DNA from: Antarcticibacterium flavum
Lineage (GTDB): Bacteria; Bacteroidota; Bacteroidia; Flavobacteriales; Flavobacteriaceae
Reading direction: 5' to 3'
Assembly (NCBI RefSeq): GCF_006159205.1
Contig: NZ_CP040812.1
Location: 744,001 to 808,000, forward strand
DNA: 64,000 nt
The notes under the pieces were generated by a model. That model saw only the letters and a list, made by a program, of their open reading frames with translations, was not told the origin of the DNA and searched no databases. Positions 42,787 to 52,842 of this stretch are shown here, piece by piece (the first letter of the stretch is position 1; the number at the start of each line of letters is the position of its first letter). The position numbers and the translations under genes are program-made.

Positions 42787-43914
42787 ATGATCAAACTTCT
42801 TTATAAAAAGCTTCTAAAGCCCCTGCTGTTTAAATTTGACCCGGAAATGGTTCACGATATCTTTGTTGATCTTGGCGAATTCCTTGGAAAGTACGCGGCT
42901 GGAAGATCATTTATAGCCAGGTTGTACAAATATAAGGGACGAGATATTACTACAACCGTTGATGGGATCTCCTATAAGTATCCTATAATCCTGGCAGCCG
43001 GTTTTGATTATAATGGAAGGCTGGCAGGTGTGCTGGATTGCCTGTCTTTTGGAGGCGACGAAATAGGATCTGTGACTGCCAGGCCCTGTGATGGCAATCC
43101 AAAACCCCGCTTAAAACGACTTATCAAATCCAATTCCCTTGTAGTATATAAAGGGCTTAAAAATGAAGGAGTGGACAGGATCATTGAAAGACTAAAAAAA
43201 ATTAAAAATCCAACCGGTTTCAAACGGGGAATTAGTATTGCTAAAACCAACGACGCTGCAAACGTTTCCCCGGAAGCCGGGCTGGAGGATTATCACTATT
43301 CATTTAAAAGGTTAATAGAAGAGGACATGGGAGATTTTTATACCATCAACATTTCCTGTCCCAATGTTCACGGTGGCGAAAATTTCGCAGAGCCGGGACG
43401 GCTTGATGCCCTTATGAAAAAGCTATTTAGACTTGAGCCTAACCGACCAGTATATTGCAAAATGCCAATAAATACTTCATGGAAGGAATTTAATGATTTG
43501 CTGAAAGTATTGAACAAATATCCGATAAACGGGCTGGTTATAGGAAATTTGAATAAAGACTATAGCAGGATAAGTTTCCCGGAAGAGGCACCGGAAGAAT
43601 ATCGGGGAGGCCTTAGTGGTGAGCCCTGCTTTGATCTTTCCAACGAACTTATACGCCGCACCCGAAAGGAATGGGGTACGCGGTTTACAATTATAGGATG
43701 CGGTGGAATCTTAAGTGCCAAGGATGCCATGGAAAAGTTCAGGGCCGGGGCAGACCTGCTTCAGCTTATTACCGGGATGATTTTCGAAGGGCCTCACCTA
43801 ATGAGAGAGATTTGTGAAACTTACAGCAAATCAGAATTCCATATAAAAAAATCAGATTCTCCAAGGCCTCAAAATCCTGTAGTGGATGTTAAACATGCTG
43901 TTTGCGACCAATGA
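42787..43914 (+). CDS. Dihydroorotate dehydrogenase-like flavoenzyme
   Basis: 375 residues. The N-terminal 45 residues (LLYKKLLKPLLFKFDPEMVHD) resemble the membrane-binding helical extension of class 2 enzymes. The FMN barrel follows with PIILAAGFDYNG, YTINISCPNVHGGENF and IIGCGGILSAKDA. In the catalytic loop class 2 enzymes have serine, whereas class 1 enzymes have cysteine as in NISCPN; here cysteine is present in a class-2-shaped protein. It may be a divergent paralogue rather than the main PyrD. Class assignment is uncertain. Confidence 0.8.
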   Translation: MIKLLYKKLLKPLLFKFDPEMVHDIFVDLGEFLGKYAAGRSFIARLYKYKGRDITTTVDGISYKYPIILAAGFDYNGRLAGVLDCLSFGGDEIGSVTARPCDGNPKPRLKRLIKSNSLVVYKGLKNEGVDRIIERLKKIKNPTGFKRGISIAKTNDAANVSPEAGLEDYHYSFKRLIEEDMGDFYTINISCPNVHGGENFAEPGRLDALMKKLFRLEPNRPVYCKMPINTSWKEFNDLLKVLNKYPINGLVIGNLNKDYSRISFPEEAPEEYRGGLSGEPCFDLSNELIRRTRKEWGTRFTIIGCGGILSAKDAMEKFRAGADLLQLITGMIFEGPHLMREICETYSKSEFHIKKSDSPRPQNPVVDVKHAVCDQ

Positions 43915-44153
43915 TTTCCAATTAAAATATTTGATTTTTCCTTAAGCCCTGTTATATATAGCCAGAGGTCAAATAAATCTCAAGATGGGGGTAGTTTGAA
44001 TCTAAAATTGATTAGGAAGATCTACCCTTTTTAGGATTAAGCTAGGCGCTGTTACCTGTGAAGCAAATTCTAGTCCAGTTTCTATATTCCAGCAGCGGAA
44101 GCGGTCCAGACTCTTTACCGGACAATAATGGGTCAAGATGTCAAAACTGCATT

Positions 44154-45469
44154 CTAAAATAATAATCCAATAAACCTATTGCTCATCGTAGGCCTGTAGA
44201 TCATCATTAAATATCCCCAATTTTGTACGGCTGCAGGATCCTGCAAATTTTGAAGATGTTCCAAAGTATTTGTTGCAAATACCTGGCTGTAGCCGGCCTG
44301 CAGAGATACCGATTTATTAAGAATGTATCCCAGAGCCAGATCGGCTTCATAACCCAGATGCTTGTCCAGTTTCACTCCCTCCCTGTAAACATTTGCATAA
44401 CTGCTGAAGGAATGGCCATTAGCTGAAAGGAATAAAGAAGAATTCAGATCAAACCTTGTGCGTATGAACAGGTCCTGTAATCCCACTGAATTCTCATGAC
44501 GGCCTCCCACATAAAACAGGTCCATATAACCATTGTGCGCATGATTTGTACCATATGATGGTGTAAAAGCCCTGTTCTTTTCATTTGAATTGGAGTCGTT
44601 GCCGCTTAAGATCTCAAAGCCAGCCGTGATCCTGAAGCTTTTTGATCTTTCCGGATCTATAGAAAAAAGGTGGGAAATTTGAGCACTGGCAACAAAAGCC
44701 TGTACTTTCCTGCCTGCAACATCCTCTCCCAGTTGCTGATAATAAAAACCTGAAAGAGTTGTATTTCCCAGTTGATATTTTATTGTAGGTAATCCAATTG
44801 TTTGCCTGTACCTCACACCCTCTTCCAGTATATTTTCATTCTCATCAACCCGGGAAAACTGTAAACCGTTGTTCCAAAATAGCGCAGACATATTAAAGTT
44901 GCCCCATTTATTCTCATAGCGAACAAATTGGGCGATCTTATATTGATTAGGCATTGCAAAGAAAGTACCCTTAAGGCGTTGCCCATCCTGGTTGTAACCT
45001 CCCCCGGCATGTAGTTTCATAGCACCCTCTTCATATTTGAGCAAGGCAAAGTCATGCGCCCTTCCCTGGAATGCCCAGTCGAGATTTCCCAGGAAGCGAA
45101 AATTATCATAATTCAACTCCTGCCGGCCTAATTTCACACTGAAATTTTCCATAAGGAAGTTTCTGCCCAGGCTTCGTGTACAGAAAGGAACCCATCTGTA
45201 AGCTTAATTTGAGGCGTGTTACCCCACACTCTTATATCCTGCACACTCACGAAAAAATGGAAATCCTCAGTTTGATAGCGTGCGTGCAGGCGGGCACGCT
45301 GGCCAATAAATTTTGCGGCTTCATCGCCTTCGTTAAAAAGGGAGTTGTAACCGTGCCTGTATTCTGCCCTCTGAACCAACTGTCCATCAAGCCTAAACTG
45401 TGCGTATAAGGAAATAGAAAATAAAAATATACCTGTGAAAAAGAACCAATTTCTAGCAGATGTAATCAT
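44154..45469 (-). pseudogene. Outer-membrane barrel (alginate-export-like) gene with a frameshift
   Basis: Two overlapping minus-strand frames give one protein. The first (45134-45469) has a signal peptide (LFSISLYAQ) and starts a barrel, ending SVHEAWAETSLWKISV. The second (44154-45152) begins MENFSVKLGRQELNYDN and continues the barrel to the end (MIYRPTMSNRFIGLLF). EAWAE followed by KLGRQEL is contiguous in alginate-export-type outer-membrane proteins, so a single-base indel near 45140-45155 most likely split the gene. Joined, the product is about 435 residues. It could be a pseudogene, a phase-variable gene or a sequencing error. Confidence 0.7.
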
Positions 45470-45615
45470 AGGTTTTCCGGATGATGGAGGGTTAATAAAA
45501 ACGTGTACAGTTATTGCTTTTTACTGTTACAGCATTCAAAACTAATTGGAAACCTATAAATATTTAATGACATTTATCATATAAGCATTTATTTCAAAAT
45601 TCTTTCTACAGAACT

Positions 45616-46962
45616 TTATTGAATGCTTGATAAGATTTCTTTCAGAAAAGAGTTAATATCGAAATCGGGATGCTCCACAAGGCCAAAACGAACAATAACC
45701 AGATCCCGTGAGGGGATGATAAACACATGCTGCCCCTGGAAACCATTGGCTGAAAATAGATCTTCCGGGAGATCGGGATAATTTTTGCCGGCATTCAACC
45801 AAAAATGCGCACCGTATTCTCCATTGGATCCTTGTGTAGGATTGGCTGAATATTCTACCCAGGAGGGATCCAGAATTTGCTCTCCATTCCAGTTTCCATT
45901 ATTCAGGTATAATAAACCAAACTTCCCCCAATCCCTTGCTGTGGCCCAGGAATAGCTGGAACCAACATAATAACCCGCAGGATCCATCTCCAGGGTCATA
46001 GAATTCATTCCCACCTTATCAATCAATTCGCTATACCAATAATCAAGGTATTCCTGGTGTGAATTGAATTGATCCCGAATAAATTTTGATAGCAAATTGC
46101 TAGTCCCAGATGAATAATTCCAGATAGTTCCCGGGTCTCCAACAAGGGTCTTCTCAAGTTGCACACAGGTCATATTTTCTGCCAGGAAGAGCATTCTGGT
46201 AACATCAGAGATCTTACTGTAATCCTCCTCCCACTCGAGAGCGCTGCTCATTTGCAATAGATTATTCAAACTTATTTTTGAACGTGCATCTTTTTCCCAT
46301 TCAGGAAAAAGATTGGTTTGATCTATTGAAATCCTTCCTTGTCTTGCCATAACACCCAGAACAGTACTGGTAACACTCTTGGTCATAGACCAACCAAGTA
46401 TTTTTGTTTCTGCTGAAAACCCATCTGAATATTCTTCAGCAATGAGCCTGTTCTTATAGATCACGAGAACGGCCCTTGTCCTCTTTGCCACTTCACCTTC
46501 AGCATCGAATCCCAGGGAAACTGCATCTAGTAATTTTTGCTGATCGATATTAGGAAAAATAGTATCCCGGGGTTCCCCGTCTCCGTAAGGATAGGGGTCA
46601 CTATTAACGGAACTATTTCTTTGAGGAACAGGATTGCCTGAGATCGAAAAATCAGAATTCTCCGGAAGCAAGGTGCAGCCGGCACCCTCCCGGTAAATTG
46701 CAGTTCTTTTTTTAAGACCGAAAACGGAAGATGTTGCCAGCCTATTTTCAAGGTCTACCTCATTGTGAGCCAAATTCACCGGGGCAAAATCATTATCCCC
46801 TTCCTCCACCGAAATCAAATCCCTCTCTGCCTCGAATACTGCTGAGCATACATTCTTTGCTGCAAATCCCGTAATAATATTAAGCCTTGGATAATAAATA
46901 TAAGCTGTCACCAGCAGGGCTACAAGGATTAAAAGAAGGCTTAATTTCCATATTTTCTTCAT
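45616..46962 (-). CDS. Beta-lactamase-family serine hydrolase
   Basis: 448 residues with an N-terminal hydrophobic anchor (LSLLLILVALLVTAYIYY). The serine hydrolase motif SMTKS (SxxK type, about residue 192) and WNYSSGTSNLL (YxS) are visible, as in class C beta-lactamase/6-aminohexanoate hydrolase-like proteins. Probably envelope-located. The substrate is unknown; peptidoglycan or an ester or amide bond is possible. Pyrimidine-rich repeats begin just upstream. Confidence 0.82.
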   Translation of the reverse strand: MKKIWKLSLLLILVALLVTAYIYYPRLNIITGFAAKNVCSAVFEAERDLISVEEGDNDFAPVNLAHNEVDLENRLATSSVFGLKKRTAIYREGAGCTLLPENSDFSISGNPVPQRNSSVNSDPYPYGDGEPRDTIFPNIDQQKLLDAVSLGFDAEGEVAKRTRAVLVIYKNRLIAEEYSDGFSAETKILGWSMTKSVTSTVLGVMARQGRISIDQTNLFPEWEKDARSKISLNNLLQMSSALEWEEDYSKISDVTRMLFLAENMTCVQLEKTLVGDPGTIWNYSSGTSNLLSKFIRDQFNSHQEYLDYWYSELIDKVGMNSMTLEMDPAGYYVGSSYSWATARDWGKFGLLYLNNGNWNGEQILDPSWVEYSANPTQGSNGEYGAHFWLNAGKNYPDLPEDLFSANGFQGQHVFIIPSRDLVIVRFGLVEHPDFDINSFLKEILSSIQ

Positions 46963-47430
46963 AAAGTGGAAGGGGTTTGTTGTTTGGTGTTTGGTGTTTG
47001 AGAAATGTTTTCTGTTTTCCGTTTACCGTTTTCAGTTAAGTTATATTTTTGGAATTTGGAATTTGGTGCTTGGAATTTAGAAATTTCTCTTCTCTCTTTG
47101 TTTGTTTCTTGGCTCTTGTTTCTTAATTCACTTTAATTAGCCACGAATGCACGAATGTTTTTCTATTTCCTTCTGCTAAATGCTGTGATCCTGCCTTATT
47201 ACATTTGTCTAGTCTCTAGATTCTCTTATCTCTTCTCTTGTTTCTTGTTTCTTGTCCCTTGGCTCCTGGCTATTGATTCCCTTTAATTGGCCACGGATGC
47301 ACGAATGTTTTTCTATTTCCTTCTGCTATATTCTGTGATCCTGCCTTATTACATTGTCTAGTCTCTAGACTCTAGATTCCAGACTCTCCTTTCTCTATTC
47401 TCTTCTCTCTTTTCTCTTTGCTTGTTTCTT
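46963..47430. repeat. Pyrimidine-rich dispersed repeat tract, copy 1
   Basis: No gene. Two units about 150 bp apart start at 47131 and 47281, each with ATTAGCCACGAATGCACGAA or its variant followed by TCTAGTCTCTAGA-type and TTCTTGTTTCTTGGCTC-type runs. The flanking TTTGGTGTTTGG and GGAATTTGGTGCTTGGAATT motifs recur in the tract at 56690-57290. Confidence 0.8.
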
Positions 47431-47606
47431 GTTTCTTGGCTCTTGATTCTTGATTCTTGTTTCTTCTTCCCCAGTTCCGAATTTATTAAAATTATTATTG
47501 GTATCAGCAGAAGCAGGCATATTTATTGATGACTTTACAAATAACTACAGCTAACCGGCCATTTGTTCTATTTTTTTAACCATTTATTAATTAAAAACCC
47601 AACTTT

Positions 47607-48323
47607 ATGGAAGCTAAAAAAAATTACAAAGCCGATCTTTCCAAACGCAGCCTGCTTTTTCTTCAATGTGCCCTTATCCTGGTATTACTCCTCATTTATG
47701 TAGGTATCGAATGGAAAACCTATGCTGCAACAAACGAATACCAGGAACAAATGAACCTGGGAGAGCTGGATGATGACCCGGTACCGGTAACTGTTCTTGC
47801 CACCCCTCCACCTCCCAAAGTACCGGGGCCGCCAACTGAAATCGTGGAAGTACCCGATGATGCAGATGTTGAGGAAGATCCTGTTGCCTCTACAGAGCCG
47901 GACGTCGATGAGATAGCAGATATTAAGGATATCAAAGAGGCTATCCCAGAGGAACCTATCGAACCTGTTCCATTTGAATTCATTGAAGATGTACCTGTAT
48001 TCCCGGGATGTGAGGGACTGTCTAACAATGCCGACCGGAAAGCCTGTATGAGTGAAAAAATTTCCGGGATTGTAAATAAACGCTTTAACAGGGACCTGGG
48101 TTCCCAGCTTGGGCTTAAAGGTTTAAACAGGGTGCTGGTACTATTCCAGATAGATGCCGCGGGAAATATTGTAGGAGTGCAAAGCCGCGCACCACACCCA
48201 AAATTGGAAGAAGAAGCCGAGAGCGTAATTAATACCCTTCCCAGGATGCAACCGGGCAAGCAAAGAGGAAAGCCTGTTCCTGTTTCCTATGCATTGCCAA
48301 TAATGTTTAAAGTGCAGGATTAA
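47607..48323 (+). CDS. tonB: Energy transducer TonB
   Basis: 238 residues. A single N-terminal transmembrane segment (about 17 to 34) is followed by a Pro/Glu/Asp-rich periplasmic spacer (PPPPKVPGPP, about 70 to 125) and a C-terminal domain with VLVLFQIDAAGNIVGVQ and PVPVSYALPIMFKV, the TonB CTD pattern. TonB couples the proton gradient to outer-membrane receptors. A DVPVFPGCEG block with two cysteines before the CTD is common in Bacteroidota TonB proteins. A strong terminator follows at 48345. Confidence 0.9.
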   Translation: MEAKKNYKADLSKRSLLFLQCALILVLLLIYVGIEWKTYAATNEYQEQMNLGELDDDPVPVTVLATPPPPKVPGPPTEIVEVPDDADVEEDPVASTEPDVDEIADIKDIKEAIPEEPIEPVPFEFIEDVPVFPGCEGLSNNADRKACMSEKISGIVNKRFNRDLGSQLGLKGLNRVLVLFQIDAAGNIVGVQSRAPHPKLEEEAESVINTLPRMQPGKQRGKPVPVSYALPIMFKVQD

Positions 48324-48344
48324 TCTCCTGGAATAAAACTCATA

Positions 48345-48373
48345 AAAACTCCCGGTCTTAAGCCGGGAGTTTT
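48345..48373. terminator. Rho-independent terminator
   Basis: AAAACTCCCGG and CCGGGAGTTTT pair perfectly over 11 bp around TCTTAAG, with T-rich flanks on both sides. It ends tonB and may also serve the minus-strand DUF2892 gene. Confidence 0.9.
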
Positions 48374-48418
48374 AATTTTAGAACTTTTCCATTTGAGCTA
48401 TCGATGAGCCATGATAAA

Positions 48419-48655
48419 TTAAAGAGGCTTGGCTCCTGCAGTTTTAGTCTTTTTCTCCCCCATCATCTTATCCAGCATAAAGTACACAGGGCAAAACCCT
48501 GTAAAGGTGCTAAGGATTTGCAGCACGGCAACTGCTCCCGCCAAATACAGCCATTGAATATTTACTGTAAATGCCAGAATTATGCTTAACAAATAAATGG
48601 CTCCCACAATACCGTCGTGCATTCTTACTTTTGTTTTTGACCGATAAGCTTCCAT
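48419..48655 (-). CDS. DUF2892-type small membrane protein
   Basis: 78 residues with two hydrophobic segments (about 14 to 32 and 35 to 51) and the C-terminal motif TGFCPVYFMLDKMMG, typical of DUF2892 proteins, some of which are fused to rhodaneses as in YgaP. Here it is a stand-alone gene. Its cysteine could take part in thiol exchange; function not established. Confidence 0.82.
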   Translation of the reverse strand: MEAYRSKTKVRMHDGIVGAIYLLSIILAFTVNIQWLYLAGAVAVLQILSTFTGFCPVYFMLDKMMGEKKTKTAGAKPL

Positions 48656-48890
48656 AGTACTAAATTTAAATTAGTGTTATTAACTTTTCCTATAAATTTA
48701 AGGCTTTTCGAAATAGATAATAGACTGAATGCTACTTATTTAGTAAAATAATTAGCCTGGTGTGGGGAAAATCATGTCTGCCTGAAAAATGGTAAATCCA
48801 AATAAGTCCCCGACAATATATTTCTTTTAAAACAACACATACATCCTGGAGTAGCTACAGATACTCCACCTATTGCGGCAGAATAATGTT

Positions 48891-50627
48891 TCATATTTTC
48901 GGTTCCAGCCAGAGTCCCCCCATACATATCAAAAATAGGGCATAAAACCAAAGGAGATTAACAGGTTCCAATGGATAATCTGTTTTTCTCTTACTATTTG
49001 TAGTGCCGAAAAACTTATGGTTGGCTTCCTTTGTTTGAACTGCTGTCAGAGAGTTCCAGGCTTTTTCACCGGCTACATAGTAATCCAGAACGGAAGTTGT
49101 GTCCATTCTTATAAAATTCCATCCTTCCTGCTGCGGCCAGGTAGTACCTTTCCAGAGCCAGGGGAAATGAAGGTCCTGTACCAAAGGAATTATATGTGTA
49201 CCAGTTGTTAATTCCGGATCTTCCAGTTCAGATCGAACTATAAAATTGAAAGGTTCATTTGGATAAATAATCTCAGTTTCCAGCTCCCAGCTGGCAGCCT
49301 GAGATCTCTTTCTTGAAATCTGCTCAATCGCCCTGCTCCAATACTGCCTGTAAGTTTCTGATTTCCCCTCCAGCGACAGGAAATAAGTATTAGAAATCAC
49401 ACTCGTACCAATCCTTCCCTGCCCCACACGTTTGTAGGCGCTAACCACCTGCCCGTTTGAAGTATGAACTGCCTGAATTCCAAATTGATTCTCTATTCTA
49501 AATGGAAACCGGTTAAAAATCACATCCTGCCACTCATCCAAACTCACTTCTTCACTTTGCCCCCTTTTAAAGGTAAAGGGAACAAGTTCTTGCCGAAGAT
49601 TGAAAAAACCTTCATCAGGCTGAATGAAAATTCCCAAACCATTATCCCTTACCGACTTCTCCAATGCACTTTTCTGGTTGCCGGAAAGATTGCGCAATGA
49701 TGGGGCATCTAATAGCAGCAGATCGAAATTTTCTAAAGTAGCTTCAGATAAACTACCAACAGCTACAGGTTCTGTGTTTAGGTATTCGTATTTGAATCGG
49801 CCCCGGGTGATCTGGCTGCGTACCACTAGTTCGTGGCCTGCCTCTGCGAGAAAATTCTTAAGAGTACGGGTTTCGAAAGTGGGAAAACTGTTCAGCACCA
49901 GGATCTTTAAATTCTCTTTTTCATTCACCCGCAACGGCACAGGATCTGTAGAAATTAAATTTCCCACAGAATCCTTTTCAGCTAAATAATAAACATAATT
50001 TCCGGCTACTTTAAGATGGGTGCCCAGGTGGAAAGCCTGTTCTTTTTCGGAATTCAAAACAATAGAATCCTGTCCTTCTCCTGCCGGATCTTCTAAAAGC
50101 AATCGGTTACCGGGTTGCGGATTTCTGTAAAGTCCGTCAATTACCAATCTGTCACCTACAGTTTTTTCCCGGTCATAGCTCAACTTCACCACTCCATCAG
50201 GATGATTGCCTCCAAGATATTCAACCGGAAGCCCCTCCAGTTGCCAGAGATCATATTCCTTAACCCCGTGTCCTACAATAAATATCTCTTCTGAAGTTCT
50301 CACATTTTCAGAAATTGGTTGTCCCGGTATGTATTCGAAAACCTTCATTTTCCGATGTGCCTTTCGTAGGCTGTCCAGCTGGTCATTCGAATAACCCGGG
50401 GTGAGGAGCAGCATTTTTCCCGCACTTTCACCTGAAGGCACTGTAGGTTTAAGGGCGATAAGAGCCAGGGAAACAACACTTAGGATAGCAAGTACAGATT
50501 TTAGAAGAAACCGTCGCTTACCTGCCTGCATCCAGTCCTTCAAAAGGAAAAGCACTAACAGGATGATCCCGCCAATTAATATTGGCCATAACCAGCTTTC
50601 ATTCAAAAAGATGATTTTATCTATCAT
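48891..50627 (-). CDS. Large membrane protein of the BatA-type cluster, hypothetical
   Basis: 578 residues. Two N-terminal transmembrane segments (ILIGGIILLVLFLL, LLKSVLAILSVVSLALIAL) and one at the C-terminus bracket a long periplasmic region. The middle part LKILVLNSFPTFETRTLKNFL followed by FDLLLLDAPSLRNLSG resembles the amidotransferase-like domain common in BatA-linked proteins. It overlaps the upstream gene end by 11 nt, so it is the last gene of the 60410-to-48891 minus-strand unit. Function unknown. Confidence 0.72.
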   Translation of the reverse strand: MIDKIIFLNESWLWPILIGGIILLVLFLLKDWMQAGKRRFLLKSVLAILSVVSLALIALKPTVPSGESAGKMLLLTPGYSNDQLDSLRKAHRKMKVFEYIPGQPISENVRTSEEIFIVGHGVKEYDLWQLEGLPVEYLGGNHPDGVVKLSYDREKTVGDRLVIDGLYRNPQPGNRLLLEDPAGEGQDSIVLNSEKEQAFHLGTHLKVAGNYVYYLAEKDSVGNLISTDPVPLRVNEKENLKILVLNSFPTFETRTLKNFLAEAGHELVVRSQITRGRFKYEYLNTEPVAVGSLSEATLENFDLLLLDAPSLRNLSGNQKSALEKSVRDNGLGIFIQPDEGFFNLRQELVPFTFKRGQSEEVSLDEWQDVIFNRFPFRIENQFGIQAVHTSNGQVVSAYKRVGQGRIGTSVISNTYFLSLEGKSETYRQYWSRAIEQISRKRSQAASWELETEIIYPNEPFNFIVRSELEDPELTTGTHIIPLVQDLHFPWLWKGTTWPQQEGWNFIRMDTTSVLDYYVAGEKAWNSLTAVQTKEANHKFFGTTNSKRKTDYPLEPVNLLWFYALFLICMGGLWLEPKI

Positions 50628-52842
50628 TCAGCTCCAGTTCCTTTAGAAGTAATTTATTGAGTCCGGTAGTATTTTCCTTTAATTTACCGGGAGTGGCACG
50701 GGGTGGGGAGACCGCCTGTAAAAGTTGGCGCTGCACCTCAAGCATCATTTCCCGGGAAATCGACCGGTCTTCTGTAAGCCATTTTAACTGCTGAAGGGAT
50801 TCCAGATATTTTCCAGGTTCCTCAATCGCTTTCGCGGCAAGTTCCTCCCCGGCCAGCTCAAAAAGATATTTATCTTCCCTGGATGTTGCGGCTCCCTGTC
50901 TAATTAATGCTTGCAGTCTTTGGATTGCTTGTTTTAGATTCCTATCTTCTTCCGGCTCCTCAGGATTGGCTGTCTTTTGATAATTTGTAACCTCCTCAAT
51001 TTTTCCGGTAAGCCGCACCTCCTCCTTGATAGGAGGAGGATCAAAGCCAATGCGGTGCACATAGATCCGGGCGTTGTTTTTTATCTCCTGGATGAGGGCC
51101 AGCGCTCTATATTGATATGGCAGGGATTTTTCCGGTTCATACATTCGCAGGTGCAGCTCTGCATCCCACATAATATCCAGTGCCTGCCGCAGCTTGCTTT
51201 TCAGGGAATCTGTAAACAGGGTAGCCGATTCCGGATCGCCATGGTCGTGAAGAAATTTGTCAATTGGATTCTCATCTTCCTCTTCGCCATCATCATGCTC
51301 CTCGTGATCGTGCCGCTCCACTAAATTATGTTCATTGTTCCCATCGTGATCGTGGGTAAAAGCCGCCAGTGGATCTTCCTCCCCATCTTCGTGATCGTGA
51401 TCCTCCTCAATTACCATTTCCCCGGGCCCTTCAGTTTCATCACCCATAAACTGCCCATACCGTAATCGCAGCGCCTTCTGGTCAAAACCAAGATCGTTAC
51501 TGGTGGAATTGAATTCTTTTTGGGGCAGTTTATTTCTATCGGCAATAAGTTTTTCAGTATCAATGATCAACTGTCGCTGACTCCTGAAATAATCGGGCAT
51601 AAGATCCACTCCCAGCGTTCCTTCCACCCCGGGGCCATAGGAAACGGTATCTTTGATCACCGCGAAGAAGGTCTCGCTGCGGGAACGGTTGGGTGTAGGC
51701 TGTTGCAGGTCCCTCGCCTCCACATAAAAATACAGCTCATCCCCCATCTCCATTTTTAGCTGGTCCAGGTCTATTTTTTTGTTTAGCTGAAGGTTTTTGC
51801 TCCCCCGGCGAACTTCTGAATCAAACTGAAGCTGCTCCTCCCTGAATTTTACCGATTCCCCTGTTCCTTTACTCACCGTGGCGATAATAAAAGCGTCTGC
51901 AATCCCGAAATCATCTGAAACAACAGCCGTGAAATTCACGACCTTTTCCTCATCGTAATCAAAAGATGTGAACTGCTTTAAACCCTCAATTTCAATTTCC
52001 GGACTTCGATCTTTGGTTGCTTTTATCGAATAAAGTTCTGAAACATAAGAAGCCCCGATTGTATCTGTGAACCGGAAATTATAGAAACCGGAATTCTGCA
52101 GGATAGCAGATCTTGAATATTTGCCATTTCTGAAATCCATGAAATGCCTGTTGCCGGAACTTTCCATTTGAGCTGAATCTATAGCAGCGTCAAACGCGAT
52201 CTCCCAGGTCACCCGGGAACCTTCAACGGCCTCTATATTCATTTTTGATGTGGTAAAAGCTGAAACCCCGGTATAAGCCGGATAACTAATAGTTACGTTC
52301 TGGCTTTCCAGAATGGGAGCACTAGTCTCTACTGCTACAGAATCTGCCGGCCGTAACACAATGATCTCCCCTTCTTCTATTTCCGGTTGGTTAGAAACCA
52401 GGTCCTCTGCCAGTCCCAAACGTAGACCAACAAATCCCAGCACTATCAGGACTGTTGCAATCACTGCGGCCCTTAGCAGATTATTTTCAGGTTTCACCGA
52501 TCTCATTTCCCCCTCCAGCTGTCCCGATATTCTTTGTTGCTGAAGTCGTGCAAGTCCGCTAAGGCTTTCTGCAGAAACTAAAAGTAAACCACTGCTGTAC
52601 TCCAAAGTGTTAACTTCCCGGTCCACATAATTACTTATATAATTCAAATTAATTTCCCAGGGTCTAAGAGACAGCATAGCCACCGCTCCTACCAGCATAA
52701 AAATGATGAGGCTCAAGATAAAATTTTGAAAAACCAGAGCTATAAAAACCGCTGCTCCCAGGGCATACAGTAAGATCTCCAGCCAAAGCATGAGCTGCCA
52801 TCTTTTCTGAAATCTAATCAGGATGTCTTTCCCTGTTCTCAT
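50617..52842 (-). CDS. DUF4175-like large envelope protein with His/Asp-rich loop
   Basis: 741 residues from ATG 52842, which overlaps the BatA stop as ATGA; the longer frame to 52902 is rejected. Two N-terminal hydrophobic segments are followed by a long helical periplasmic region as in DUF4175 proteins. Around residues 475 to 540 lies a run rich in His and acidic residues (for example IEEDHDHEDGEEDP, THDHDGNNEHN, ERHDHEEHDDGEEEDEN and FLHDHGDPE), unlike the rest of the chain. The loop could bind divalent metals. Function unknown. The cluster context suggests envelope stress. Confidence 0.7.
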   Translation of the reverse strand: MRTGKDILIRFQKRWQLMLWLEILLYALGAAVFIALVFQNFILSLIIFMLVGAVAMLSLRPWEINLNYISNYVDREVNTLEYSSGLLLVSAESLSGLARLQQQRISGQLEGEMRSVKPENNLLRAAVIATVLIVLGFVGLRLGLAEDLVSNQPEIEEGEIIVLRPADSVAVETSAPILESQNVTISYPAYTGVSAFTTSKMNIEAVEGSRVTWEIAFDAAIDSAQMESSGNRHFMDFRNGKYSRSAILQNSGFYNFRFTDTIGASYVSELYSIKATKDRSPEIEIEGLKQFTSFDYDEEKVVNFTAVVSDDFGIADAFIIATVSKGTGESVKFREEQLQFDSEVRRGSKNLQLNKKIDLDQLKMEMGDELYFYVEARDLQQPTPNRSRSETFFAVIKDTVSYGPGVEGTLGVDLMPDYFRSQRQLIIDTEKLIADRNKLPQKEFNSTSNDLGFDQKALRLRYGQFMGDETEGPGEMVIEEDHDHEDGEEDPLAAFTHDHDGNNEHNLVERHDHEEHDDGEEEDENPIDKFLHDHGDPESATLFTDSLKSKLRQALDIMWDAELHLRMYEPEKSLPYQYRALALIQEIKNNARIYVHRIGFDPPPIKEEVRLTGKIEEVTNYQKTANPEEPEEDRNLKQAIQRLQALIRQGAATSREDKYLFELAGEELAAKAIEEPGKYLESLQQLKWLTEDRSISREMMLEVQRQLLQAVSPPRATPGKLKENTTGLNKLLLKELELNDR

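Noticed and set aside
47562..47592. -33/-7 promoter for tonB (TTTG then TATTAATT)
   Set aside because: The spacing is right but the second element lacks TTTG, so I do not list it.
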